Below, piece after piece: positions 14,833-21,639 of a stretch of DNA of 38,347 bases. The notes under the pieces were generated by a model, which saw only the letters and a list, made by a program, of their open reading frames with translations, ran no database searches and had not been told where the DNA came from. The stretch covers positions 1 to 38,347 of the forward strand of contig JAUYKZ010000014.1 in the NCBI GenBank assembly GCA_030704845.1, in the 5' to 3' direction. The DNA is from an archaeon (GTDB lineage: Archaea > Nanobdellota > Nanobdellia > Woesearchaeales > GW2011-AR9). How positions within the stretch are numbered: the stretch's first letter is position 1; each line of letters begins with the position of its first letter. The position numbers and the translations under genes are program-made.

Positions 14833-15060
14833 ATGGCAAACCACAACACGATTGAAAAATATACCAAGTATGAGAAAGCACGAATGATCGGTTCACGTGC
14901 TTTACAGCTATCAATGGGAGCACCTTTTCTTTTAAAACTCTCTCAAGAAGAATTAGAAAAGATTAGCTTCAATCCGATTGAAGTTGCATTGCTTGAGTTC
15001 AATGAAGGCGTTCTTCCTATCACGGTAAGACGACCTACCAGAAAACCAGCTTTAGCTTAG
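14833..15060 (+). CDS. rpoK: RNA polymerase subunit K (Rpb6/omega homologue)
   Basis: This 75-residue protein has the invariant RpoK/Rpb6/omega core YTKYEKARMIGSRALQLSMG and the C-terminal PITVRRP segment. The subunit stabilises assembly of the largest subunit of archaeal RNA polymerase. It lies 43 nt after rrp42 on the same strand. Its place in the exosome operon, instead of a ribosomal protein cluster, is a local rearrangement. Confidence 0.95.
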   Translation: MANHNTIEKYTKYEKARMIGSRALQLSMGAPFLLKLSQEELEKISFNPIEVALLEFNEGVLPITVRRPTRKPALA

Positions 15061-15067
15061 TAATAAA

Positions 15068-15847
15068 ATGAGAAAAAAATTTAATGCACTTCTCATCGCT
15101 ACTTTGGTTGCTATCACGCCGGGTACAACTAGTTCTCAGAATGTTGAACAACAAAATGAAGATCCGCTCGAAGATATAATCATAAATGATCTTAAGAAGA
15201 ATTCTACCGTTTGTTTATTACGACATTCAGTATATTTCAGTGAAGGTAAAGCATTAATTCAATCAAAATCTTTTACCGGTCTTGTTACTGATTATGATAA
15301 TTTAGGAAGAGCTTATGTTCTTACTTCAACCCCAACCCCGAATAAAAGAATGCCGACTTTATTCGGAAGAGAAGTTTTAGATTTGGCAGAAATAACCTAT
15401 TTTGCTTTTGATAGAAATGATAAGATCCCATTAGAAGTTGTGGAAGAGAAAGGTAATGTTACTATGTTAAGAACAAGATCCGGTTTAAATATCAAAGATC
15501 ATAAAATTGGATACAAAGTTGAACCTAGCATAGTTCTTCAGGATGCAGCATCCCCTTTAGTCATTTTAAAATTGATGGAACCAGATTTAGTTTATGCTCC
15601 TGCTTGCGAAAGAAGCGGATTACGAAAAGAAAAACCGGTAGATGGATTAATCACAAATAGAGGCTATGATAAAGACCATTTTGAGGTAACTTTCCAAAAA
15701 AGAGTAGCTTCTACTACGGGTGGCCCAGTTTTTATTGTTAGGCCGGATGGAATCTATTTAGGTGGTCTTCTTGAAGAACAATCAAAAGATGGTAAAGGTG
15801 TTGTAATAAATATAAAAGGATTTTACAATCTAATTACCACCAAATGA
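15068..15847 (+). CDS. Exported protein resembling a trypsin-fold protease without the catalytic residues
   Basis: This 259-residue protein has a signal peptide (MRKKFNALLIATLVAITPG). The chain then follows trypsin/DegP spacing. SFTGLVTD-ydnlg-AYVLTSTPTP matches the usual G-x-G-(V/I)-x-T-N-x-H-V region but lacks His. LVILKL matches the strand after the catalytic Asp. STTGGPVFI matches GDSGGPV but has Thr in place of the catalytic Ser. I infer an inactive protease fold, perhaps a binding protein. It starts 7 nt after rpoK and overlaps the next gene by 4 nt (ATGA). Confidence 0.6.
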   Translation: MRKKFNALLIATLVAITPGTTSSQNVEQQNEDPLEDIIINDLKKNSTVCLLRHSVYFSEGKALIQSKSFTGLVTDYDNLGRAYVLTSTPTPNKRMPTLFGREVLDLAEITYFAFDRNDKIPLEVVEEKGNVTMLRTRSGLNIKDHKIGYKVEPSIVLQDAASPLVILKLMEPDLVYAPACERSGLRKEKPVDGLITNRGYDKDHFEVTFQKRVASTTGGPVFIVRPDGIYLGGLLEEQSKDGKGVVINIKGFYNLITTK

Positions 15848-16155
15848 ATAACATCATCACTGAAGAGAAACTGAATAAATATTTTGATATTACTAGAGAA
15901 GCCTTAGCCAAAGCCAAAGAAGCCTTTGATAATGACCGAAAGAAACAAGCGGAAGATTTTTTTGATATGGCTGAAAGATATTTTAAAGATGCTAATTTCT
16001 TTTTTAAGGAAAAAAATGACCTAGTTCTTGCCTTTGCCGCCCTTAATTATGCTCACGGATGGCTTGATGCTGGAGCAAGAATTGGATTGTTTATCGTCAA
16101 TGATTCTCGATTATTTACCGTTGACGACAATGCCGTAACCACTAAAGAGTACTAA
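15844..16155 (+). CDS. DUF357 family protein
   Basis: This 103-residue helical protein ends with AFAALNYAHGWLDAGARIGL, the signature of the archaeal DUF357 family. The first half is a charged helical hairpin (AKAKEAFDNDRKKQAEDFF). The family function is not established. The start codon overlaps the stop of the preceding exported protein (ATGA), so it is the last gene of the exosome operon here. Confidence 0.85.
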   Translation: MNNIITEEKLNKYFDITREALAKAKEAFDNDRKKQAEDFFDMAERYFKDANFFFKEKNDLVLAFAALNYAHGWLDAGARIGLFIVNDSRLFTVDDNAVTTKEY

Positions 16156-16168
16156 ATACTCCGAAAGA

Positions 16169-16178
16169 TTTATAAATA
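16169..16178 (+). promoter_or_regulatory. TATA box of the TrmB-type regulator
   Basis: TTTATAAATA lies about 34-43 nt before the ATG at 16212, leaving a short G-rich leader. Confidence 0.5.
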
Positions 16179-16211
16179 AATAGTCTCAGAAGGGATTATA
16201 GGGGTTTTGGG

Positions 16212-17033
16212 ATGGATGTTAATACCCGGGGGGAACCGATTACAATGATTGTTCAAAAAGATTTCCTAAATAAACTCAAAGATTTTGGATTAAACTCTTA
16301 CGAGAGTAAACTATGGATAGCTCTACTTAGCAGAGGCGTTTCAACAGCAGGAGAACTTTCCGACATCTCTAACGTACCTCGTTCTAGAGCATATGACGTT
16401 CTTGAATCACTTGAAAAAAAAGGATTTATCGTAATGAAAGTTGGTAAACCTATCAAATATTTGGCCGTACCACCTTCAGAAGTTATTGAACGTGTAAAAC
16501 GAAAAATTCAAGAAGATACCGACGTTAAACAGAAAACTCTTACTCAATTAAAAGAAAGTGAAACTCTTGATGAATTAAATACTCTTCATACCGAAGGAAT
16601 CAAACTCGTTGATCCTACCGACAAATCCGGTGCATTTAGAGGACGAGATAAAGTTCACGAACATCTCTCAACCATGATTAAAAATGCTCAGAAAACAATT
16701 ACTTTGGTAACCTCAAAAGATGGTCTTGACCGAAAATTTGATGCCCTTGGAAATCATTTAAAGAAAGCCGCAAAAAATGGTGTTGAGATTAGAATCGCAG
16801 CAACTTCCCCAGCAAATAAGGAAACTGTTGACGCTTTGAGTAAAATTGCAACAGTTAAACATATTAAAGAAACTAATGCTAGATTCTGTATTGTTGACAA
16901 TAAAGAATTGCTTCTTTTCCTTACAGATGATAAGAAAATTCACAAAAGTTATGACTGTGGTGTCTGGTTAGATGCCCCATTCTTTGTAGAATACTTCGGT
17001 AGTTTGTTTGAAAAAGAATGGAAAAGTACGTAA
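16212..17033 (+). CDS. TrmB-family transcriptional regulator
   Basis: This 273-residue protein has a winged helix-turn-helix at about 17-85 (FGLNSYESKLWIALLSRG, then VPRSRAYDVLESLEKKGFI), diagnostic of TrmB-type regulators. A coiled linker follows, then a C-terminal domain with a phospholipase-D-like half (VEIRIAATSP, then IVDNKELLLFL). The catalytic HKD motif is absent, as in other TrmB effector domains. TrmB proteins usually sense sugars or other small molecules; the ligand is unknown here. The gene is monocistronic, with a T-rich terminator downstream. Confidence 0.88.
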   Translation: MDVNTRGEPITMIVQKDFLNKLKDFGLNSYESKLWIALLSRGVSTAGELSDISNVPRSRAYDVLESLEKKGFIVMKVGKPIKYLAVPPSEVIERVKRKIQEDTDVKQKTLTQLKESETLDELNTLHTEGIKLVDPTDKSGAFRGRDKVHEHLSTMIKNAQKTITLVTSKDGLDRKFDALGNHLKKAAKNGVEIRIAATSPANKETVDALSKIATVKHIKETNARFCIVDNKELLLFLTDDKKIHKSYDCGVWLDAPFFVEYFGSLFEKEWKST

Positions 17034-17047
17034 AGTCAATATTTGAT

Positions 17048-17072
17048 TTTATTTTTTAATCTTTTTTAAACA
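17048..17072 (+). terminator. T-rich terminator after the TrmB-type gene
   Basis: Several T-tracts follow the stop codon by about 15 nt with no strong hairpin, the usual form of archaeal intrinsic termination. Confidence 0.5.
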
Positions 17073-17122
17073 ATTTCTTTCGATTAGTAAGATTTTTAAT
17101 CTACATCCCATTACTTCTTTAA

Positions 17123-17467
17123 ATGGCATTAAAACAAGTTATTCTTATCAGACAAGATCTTAAGCTACCAAAAGGAAAAGCTTGCGCTCAGGTTGCTCAT
17201 GCCTCCGTAGATGCCGTTCTAAAAACCCCACCAGAAGTTATCAAGAAATGGAGAAGTGAAGGGATGGCCAAGATTGCTCTCAAAGTAAAAGATGAAAAAG
17301 AACTCATTAAGTTTTTCCAAATAGCAAAAGACGAAGGTCTTCCGGTTTCATTAATCACGGATGCTGGAAAGACTGTTGTTGCCCCGGGAACTAAGACTTG
17401 TGCAGGTATCGGACCGGGAGATGAAGAGGATATCGATAAGATCACAGGTGGTTTATCACTGTTATAA
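17123..17467 (+). CDS. pth2: Peptidyl-tRNA hydrolase, archaeal type
   Basis: This 114-residue protein is the full length of Pth2. It shows IRQDLKLPKGKACAQVAHAS at the start and TVVAPGTKTCAGIGP near the end, both conserved around the active site. It releases tRNA from peptidyl-tRNAs that fall off the ribosome. A TATA-like GATTTTTAAT sits about 25-30 nt before the ATG. Confidence 0.96.
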   Translation: MALKQVILIRQDLKLPKGKACAQVAHASVDAVLKTPPEVIKKWRSEGMAKIALKVKDEKELIKFFQIAKDEGLPVSLITDAGKTVVAPGTKTCAGIGPGDEEDIDKITGGLSLL

Positions 17468-17505
17468 TCTTTCAACGCTAAAAATTAGAAAACCTTTCCG
17501 ATATC

Positions 17506-17516
17506 TTTATAAATAA
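17506..17516 (+). promoter_or_regulatory. TATA box of the L44e-S27e unit
   Basis: CTTTATAAATA starts 30 nt before the rpl44e ATG, so the transcript is probably leaderless. Confidence 0.55.
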
Positions 17517-17535
17517 CCTTCTTTCACAAGGCATT

Positions 17536-17844
17536 ATGAAAATCCCTAAGTCTATGATGAGACTTTGTAAAACCTGTAAGAAACATACAGAACATAAAGT
17601 AGCTCAAAACAAGCGTAGAACAGCAAGTTCTCTTAGCCTAGGATCAAAATACAGAGCTAGAAAACGAGGACAAGCTAGAGGGGTCGGTGGCCATGGAAAA
17701 TATTCTAAACCGGCAGTTACAAAATTCAAACGAACCGGAGCAAAAACAACTAAAAAGACAGATTTAAGGTATACTTGCAATATTTGTAAGAAAATATCTT
17801 GTCAAGCTGTGGGTATTCGTTCAAAACATGTTGAGTTGATTTAA
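17536..17844 (+). CDS. rpl44e: 50S ribosomal protein L44e (eL42)
   Basis: This 102-residue basic protein has the zinc-finger Cys pairs CKTC (residues 11-14) and CNIC (about 80-83), with the conserved GGHGKYSKP segment that reaches toward the ribosomal E site. The length and order match the archaeal family. It lies 2 nt before rps27e, forming the standard L44e-S27e-aIF2alpha-Nop10 gene order of archaea. Confidence 0.96.
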   Translation: MKIPKSMMRLCKTCKKHTEHKVAQNKRRTASSLSLGSKYRARKRGQARGVGGHGKYSKPAVTKFKRTGAKTTKKTDLRYTCNICKKISCQAVGIRSKHVELI

Positions 17845-17846
17845 AT

Positions 17847-18023
17847 ATGGAAACACCAAAAAGCAAATTCATTAAAGTAAGATGTAATCAATGTAAAAAC
17901 GAGCAAGTCGTATTCGATTGTGCTAGCACTATTGTATCCTGTCTTGTTTGTAATGCAGAACTTGTCCACCCTGCCGGTGGTAAATCTAAGATTGCAGCAA
18001 GAGTTCTAGAAGTGTTAGAATAG
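17847..18023 (+). CDS. rps27e: 30S ribosomal protein S27e
   Basis: This short gene encodes 58 residues with the S27e zinc ribbon: VRCNQCKNEQVVF, then SCLVCN. The ending GGKSKIAARVLEVLE is the usual C-terminus. It begins 2 nt after the rpl44e stop and is followed 41 nt later by eif2a, which has its own TATA box. Confidence 0.93.
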   Translation: METPKSKFIKVRCNQCKNEQVVFDCASTIVSCLVCNAELVHPAGGKSKIAARVLEVLE

Positions 18024-18034
18024 AAAGGGAAGAT

Positions 18035-18043
18035 TTTTAAATA
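18035..18043 (+). promoter_or_regulatory. TATA box of eif2a
   Basis: TTTTAAATA starts 30 nt before the ATG at 18065. Confidence 0.5.
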
Positions 18044-18064
18044 CGCTTCTTTCATCCTTATAGT

Positions 18065-18847
18065 ATGTTATATTCAGTAAATGGTTACCCCGAAGAGGAC
18101 GAGATAGTTCTTTGTAAAGTAACTAAGATTTATCCAAATTCGGTATTTGTAGATCTTCTTGAATATGAAGGAAAATTTGGGATTATTCATATCTCTGAAG
18201 TCTCACCAGGAAGAATCAGGAACCTTCGTGATTTTGTAAGTATTGGAAGGCAAATTGTATGTAAAGTTCTCCGGGTTGATGAACAGAAAGGGCACATTGA
18301 CCTATCATTAAGAAGAGTTAATTCTAACCAAAGAAGAGAAAAGCTTGAAGAAGTAAAACAAGAAATGAAAGCAGAACAACTTCTGAAAAACCTAGCTACC
18401 AAATTAAAGAAACCAGCAGACCAAATTTACAAGGAAGTGACTGATAAAGTCTTTAAAGAATATTCACATTTATATTTAGCCTTCAAAGATATTGTTTCTG
18501 AAGAATTTAATTTAGAAGAACTTGGAATAAAAAAAGATCTTGCAAATGAAATCAAAGAAGCTGTTTTAGAAAAATTTAAACCAAAGAAGATTATCATTGA
18601 AGGAGAAATCAAAATTCAAACCTTTGCTCCAAATGGAGTAAATAAAGTTAAAAATGTTCTAATAAAGATTGAAAAAATTTCTGATACAATATCTTTATCA
18701 TATCTTGGAGCAGGAAGATACAGAATACATATTGAAGATTTTGAATATAAGAATGCAGAAAAAACACTAGCGGAAGTAATTAAATTGTTAGAAGATTTCA
18801 ACGATAAAGTATCTACTGGTACTTTTATTCGTGAAAAAAGCGACTAG
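18065..18847 (+). CDS. eif2a: Translation initiation factor aIF2 subunit alpha
   Basis: This 260-residue protein starts with an S1 domain (EIVLCKVTKIYPNSVFVDL, then GIIHISEVSPGRIRNLRDF). A helical middle domain (about 90-170) and an alpha/beta C-terminal domain that binds the gamma subunit follow. With the beta and gamma subunits it delivers initiator tRNA to the small ribosomal subunit. The short C-terminal tail overlaps the ribosome-binding region of nop10. Confidence 0.95.
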   Translation: MLYSVNGYPEEDEIVLCKVTKIYPNSVFVDLLEYEGKFGIIHISEVSPGRIRNLRDFVSIGRQIVCKVLRVDEQKGHIDLSLRRVNSNQRREKLEEVKQEMKAEQLLKNLATKLKKPADQIYKEVTDKVFKEYSHLYLAFKDIVSEEFNLEELGIKKDLANEIKEAVLEKFKPKKIIIEGEIKIQTFAPNGVNKVKNVLIKIEKISDTISLSYLGAGRYRIHIEDFEYKNAEKTLAEVIKLLEDFNDKVSTGTFIREKSD

Positions 18848-18851
18848 GAGC

Positions 18852-19028
18852 ATGAAACACATTAACAAATGCACGCAATGTCTAACTTATACTCTTAAAG
18901 ATATTTGCCAAAAATGTGGGGCAAAAACAATCCAACCAAAACCGCCGAAGTATTCTCCAGAAGATAAATACGGACAATATAGAAGGGAAGAGAAGAAACA
19001 AGAATTTAAAGATAAAGGTTTAATTTAA
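18852..19028 (+). CDS. nop10: Nop10, H/ACA RNP protein
   Basis: This 58-residue protein has a zinc ribbon (CTQC at 7-10 and CQKC at about 19-22), KPPKYSPEDKYGQYRRE and the characteristic basic tail. Nop10 joins Cbf5, Gar1 and L7Ae in the RNP that makes guide-directed pseudouridines. The ATG at 18852 gives the standard N-terminus; it follows the eif2a stop by 4 nt. It converges on the next gene with the stop codons overlapping by 4 nt. Confidence 0.93.
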   Translation: MKHINKCTQCLTYTLKDICQKCGAKTIQPKPPKYSPEDKYGQYRREEKKQEFKDKGLI

Positions 19029-19783
19029 CCGATTCCAAAGTTGAAATCTTGCCCTTGAACTACGACACCATTTGATAATCCAATAAAAGATACTTTTTGT
19101 TCTCCTTCTTTAGATAACAACACATTCCCATCAAAAGAACCCATTGTTATCAAGTCGTCTTTTAATGGATAATCTAATCTATCTCCAACCTTAAGTGAAC
19201 CGCTTCCACGAGGGAATTCTACGCTGTTAAGAGTTACTTCAGTTAAAGTGATACTATCGTAAGGAAGATTAGTGAAGGATATTTCTAATTCTTTTAATGA
19301 AGCTAAAGAAACACCATTAACCGAAATTTTCTTAGCTTTACCCTTCAATGAGATCACTCCTTCATTAGTTAGCATCTCTCCTTCGAATCCACTTACTACT
19401 AAAGATACTTTTTCAATATTTTGCAGTTCTAATTGATCGCCGTTAATTGTAATTTCTGTTTCTAAATTTGTGAAATCAACCCCGACAGTCCCAACCTTAA
19501 CTTTTTCTTCTTTAAGTTCCGGAACTCCATCAAACATCAAATCTAAAGAAATTTCTTTAGCGATATCAAAATTATTTGCTTGAGAATTTTTAGAATTAAT
19601 TGCCATTAACGGATCTTTATCATACAAAACTTCTCCATTAGAATCAGTAGAACCTACAATAGCGCTCGTTAAACTGAATCCTTGATCATTAACTAAGAGT
19701 AATAAAAATATTCCAGCAACAACTAACGTACCTAAAATTATAAAGAATCTTAAATTATGATGTTTTGGATGTCCTTCTGGCAT
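19025..19783 (-). CDS. Single-pass membrane protein of unknown function
   Basis: This 252-residue protein has a His-rich N-terminus (MPEGHPKHHNLRF), one membrane segment (about 13-31) and a long predicted beta-rich outer domain of repeated amphipathic strands (for example VSLVVSGFEGEM and LEISFTNLPYDSITLTEVTL). The repeating strand pattern suggests a beta-solenoid or a stack of beta-sandwich units. I do not recognise the family. It is convergent with nop10 with a 4-nt overlap. Confidence 0.7.
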   Translation of the reverse strand: MPEGHPKHHNLRFFIILGTLVVAGIFLLLLVNDQGFSLTSAIVGSTDSNGEVLYDKDPLMAINSKNSQANNFDIAKEISLDLMFDGVPELKEEKVKVGTVGVDFTNLETEITINGDQLELQNIEKVSLVVSGFEGEMLTNEGVISLKGKAKKISVNGVSLASLKELEISFTNLPYDSITLTEVTLNSVEFPRGSGSLKVGDRLDYPLKDDLITMGSFDGNVLLSKEGEQKVSFIGLSNGVVVQGQDFNFGIG

Positions 19784-19865
19784 AATATTGGCCTCTTTTC
19801 TAAAGTTATGAGTTAATCGACGTTAATAAATGTTTTGGTTTCGACAGAAAAATTCTCAAGCATAA

Positions 19866-19987
19866 CCTTTTTAAATAAACCCCTTATTTAGAGTTTATTC
19901 GAGGGGTGCGCCGGTTAAGGCTTGCGCATACTGGAGAAGACATAGATCTTTTTCTCCTCATCGATCAACATGGAAAGGTGAAATAAT
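19866..19987 (+). promoter_or_regulatory. rps15 promoter and structured leader
   Basis: A TATA box CTTTTTAAATAA (19866-19877) is followed by a leader of nearly 90 nt, unlike the leaderless genes around it. The leader can form a TGCGC/GCGCA hairpin (19907-19911 with 19924-19928) and a GGAGAA/TTCTCC hairpin (19933-19938 with 19952-19957). AAGGTGA (19975-19981) lies 6 nt before the ATG. S15 is a known autoregulator in bacteria; autogenous control here is an inference. Confidence 0.6.
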
Positions 19988-20440
19988 ATGGCACGAATGC
20001 ATTCAAGAGCGAAAGGAAAAAGTGGAAGCACTAAACCTATTGGAAAAGTACCAGCATGGGCTCCTTACAAAGGCAAGGAAGTTGAAAAGTTAGTTGTAAA
20101 ATACGCGAAAGCAGGAAATACTGCCAGTGAGATTGGTATGATTCTTAGAGATAGTTATGGTGTTCCTAGTGTTAAAACATTTACTGATAAGAGGATTACA
20201 GAAATCCTTATTGAACAAAATTTAGCTAAAGAACTTCCAGAAGACATCTTAAGTTTAATTAGAAAACTAAACGATGTTAAACAGCATCTTGAAAAGAATA
20301 AACAAGATAAAACTGCTTTACGTGGATTCCAATTAACAAATTCTAAACTTCGACGCTTGGTAAAATATTACAAACGTAATGATAAATTACCTGCAGAGTT
20401 TAATCTTGATATCAGCAGATTAAAAATGTATCTCGAATAG
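19988..20440 (+). CDS. rps15: 30S ribosomal protein S15 (uS15)
   Basis: This 150-residue protein has the archaeal/eukaryotic N-terminal extension (MARMHSRAKGKSGSTKP) and the S15 core with LRGFQLTNSKLRRLVKYYKR, which contacts 16S rRNA helices. The length is right for archaeal S15. A well-placed ribosome-binding sequence and a structured leader precede it, and a T-rich terminator follows. Confidence 0.96.
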   Translation: MARMHSRAKGKSGSTKPIGKVPAWAPYKGKEVEKLVVKYAKAGNTASEIGMILRDSYGVPSVKTFTDKRITEILIEQNLAKELPEDILSLIRKLNDVKQHLEKNKQDKTALRGFQLTNSKLRRLVKYYKRNDKLPAEFNLDISRLKMYLE

Positions 20441-20445
20441 AGATG

Positions 20446-20490
20446 TTTTTATTTTTTAATATTTTTATTTTTTTTATTTAATCTTTTTTT
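20446..20490. terminator. T-rich terminator between rps15 and the metallo-hydrolase gene
   Basis: Successive runs of five to eight T follow the rps15 stop codon. This is typical archaeal plus-strand termination; no strong hairpin is present. Confidence 0.6.
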
Positions 20491-20496
20491 GATAAA

Positions 20497-21066
20497 TTAA
20501 TTTGATAACTTAAAGAATCGATTCTCATGTTTTTCTTTACTAATTGTAGAAGTTATCGTCGGCCCATAATTATGGCCAGGATAAATAACTGTATCTCCCG
20601 GCAATTCTTTTAGACGTTCAAGAGTGTTAAACATTTCTTTCGCATCACTACCCGGAAAATCTACCCTGCCACATCCCTGAACAAATAATGTATCGGAAGT
20701 AAACAAATTCTTACCAGCAAGAAGACAGATAGAATCATATAAATGACCAGGAGTGTGCATCACTGTTAATTTTAGTTCTCCCACCGCAAGAACATCACCA
20801 TCTTCTAATCCTTTATCGACGGTTATTTTAGTCGAACGATGACCATAAACCGGAATTCCGTTTTTATGATATATATCTAAATCTACAACATGGTCAAAAT
20901 GACTATGAAGAAAAACCACAAAAAGAGGATTGAAATTTTTCTTGTGGATAAATGAAAGAATTTTCTCTGCAGAAACTGCCGGATCAATGATGCAACATTC
21001 TTTATTAGATGAAATAACGTAAGTAAAGTTTTGGTCATAACCCCCGCAGAATGATTTAATTTCCAT
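20497..21066 (-). CDS. Metallo-beta-lactamase fold hydrolase (glyoxalase II-like)
   Basis: This protein of about 189 residues has the zinc-binding HSHFDHVVD motif near residue 54, HTPGH near 103, the bridging TSDTLF near 120 and PGH near 163. The arrangement matches hydroxyacylglutathione-hydrolase-like enzymes that cleave thioesters or persulfides. The short form lacks the glutathione-binding C-terminal helices, so the substrate is open. ATG at 21066 is chosen because it begins the fold directly and a TATA-like AACTTTAATTTTT lies about 25-35 nt upstream, inside the end of the HTH gene. Confidence 0.85.
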   Translation of the reverse strand: MEIKSFCGGYDQNFTYVISSNKECCIIDPAVSAEKILSFIHKKNFNPLFVVFLHSHFDHVVDLDIYHKNGIPVYGHRSTKITVDKGLEDGDVLAVGELKLTVMHTPGHLYDSICLLAGKNLFTSDTLFVQGCGRVDFPGSDAKEMFNTLERLKELPGDTVIYPGHNYGPTITSTISKEKHENRFFKLSN

Positions 21067-21097
21067 TGAAAAAATAGTAAAAGAAAAAAGAAAAAAA

Positions 21098-21373
21098 TTA
21101 AAGTTTAGTCCTAATACTCTCAATATTTGACGCTATATCGAATCCTTTCTTAGTTAATTCTAACAACTTTAATCTTCCTTCTTTCTTAAAATTGATTAAA
21201 TCTGCTCTCTGCATCTCTTGTAAAATCTTTACCACATGAGAATATGTACAGTCAATCTGCTTAGCTAAAACAGACGCATAGACGTCAGACGTCGCGTTCT
21301 TCAATTCAACCAACATCATTGCTGGTTTCTCTCTAAAAAATACGTCGAAGATTACCTTACTTTTTTTATTCAA
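21098..21373 (-). CDS. Small winged-HTH transcriptional regulator
   Basis: This 91-residue protein is almost entirely a winged helix-turn-helix: VLAKQIDCTYSHVVKILQEM as the recognition helices, then ADLINFKKEGRLKLLELTKKG as the wing. It resembles MarR/ArsR-type single-domain regulators. The start is TTG at 21373, preceded by GGGGTG. It lies directly upstream of the metallo-hydrolase gene and may control it or itself. Confidence 0.75.
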   Translation of the reverse strand: MNKKSKVIFDVFFREKPAMMLVELKNATSDVYASVLAKQIDCTYSHVVKILQEMQRADLINFKKEGRLKLLELTKKGFDIASNIESIRTKL

Positions 21374-21498
21374 TGTTACACCCCGCTGATCATCACCACA
21401 CCCCTAGAATGATTGGGTTCTAATGTTGATATTTAAACATTTATTGACTCTAAACGCTATATTGTAGAAGCTATCCGTTATTTAAACCTTTCGAAGCG

Positions 21499-21593
21499 AT
21501 ATACTAAAGTGCCAAAGCTTTCGAACTTATTTTTGGCACTTTATATATATAAAATGCGTTAATATATTCGAAATCTAACGCATTTTAGTATAT
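21499..21593. repeat. Paired-hairpin element, copy 2
   Basis: This 95-bp unit is bounded by perfect inverted termini ATATACTAAA and TTTAGTATAT. It contains hairpin A (21506-21542, stem AAAGTGCCAAA) and hairpin D (21551-21586, stem AAAATGCGTTA) joined by TATATATA. It is identical to copy 3 except for the length of the TA spacer. A TATA-like TTATTTAAACC (21477-21487) lies just upstream. The xpd gene's own TATA-like box lies after the element. Confidence 0.9.
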
Positions 21594-21607
21594 CATTGAA
21601 AACACGA

Positions 21608-21620
21608 ACCTTTTTAAGCC
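21608..21620 (+). promoter_or_regulatory. TATA-like box of xpd
   Basis: ACCTTTTTAAGCC lies 20-32 nt before the ATG at 21640 and downstream of hairpin element copy 2. Confidence 0.5.
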
Positions 21621-21639
21621 TTTACCAATCCTAAAAATT

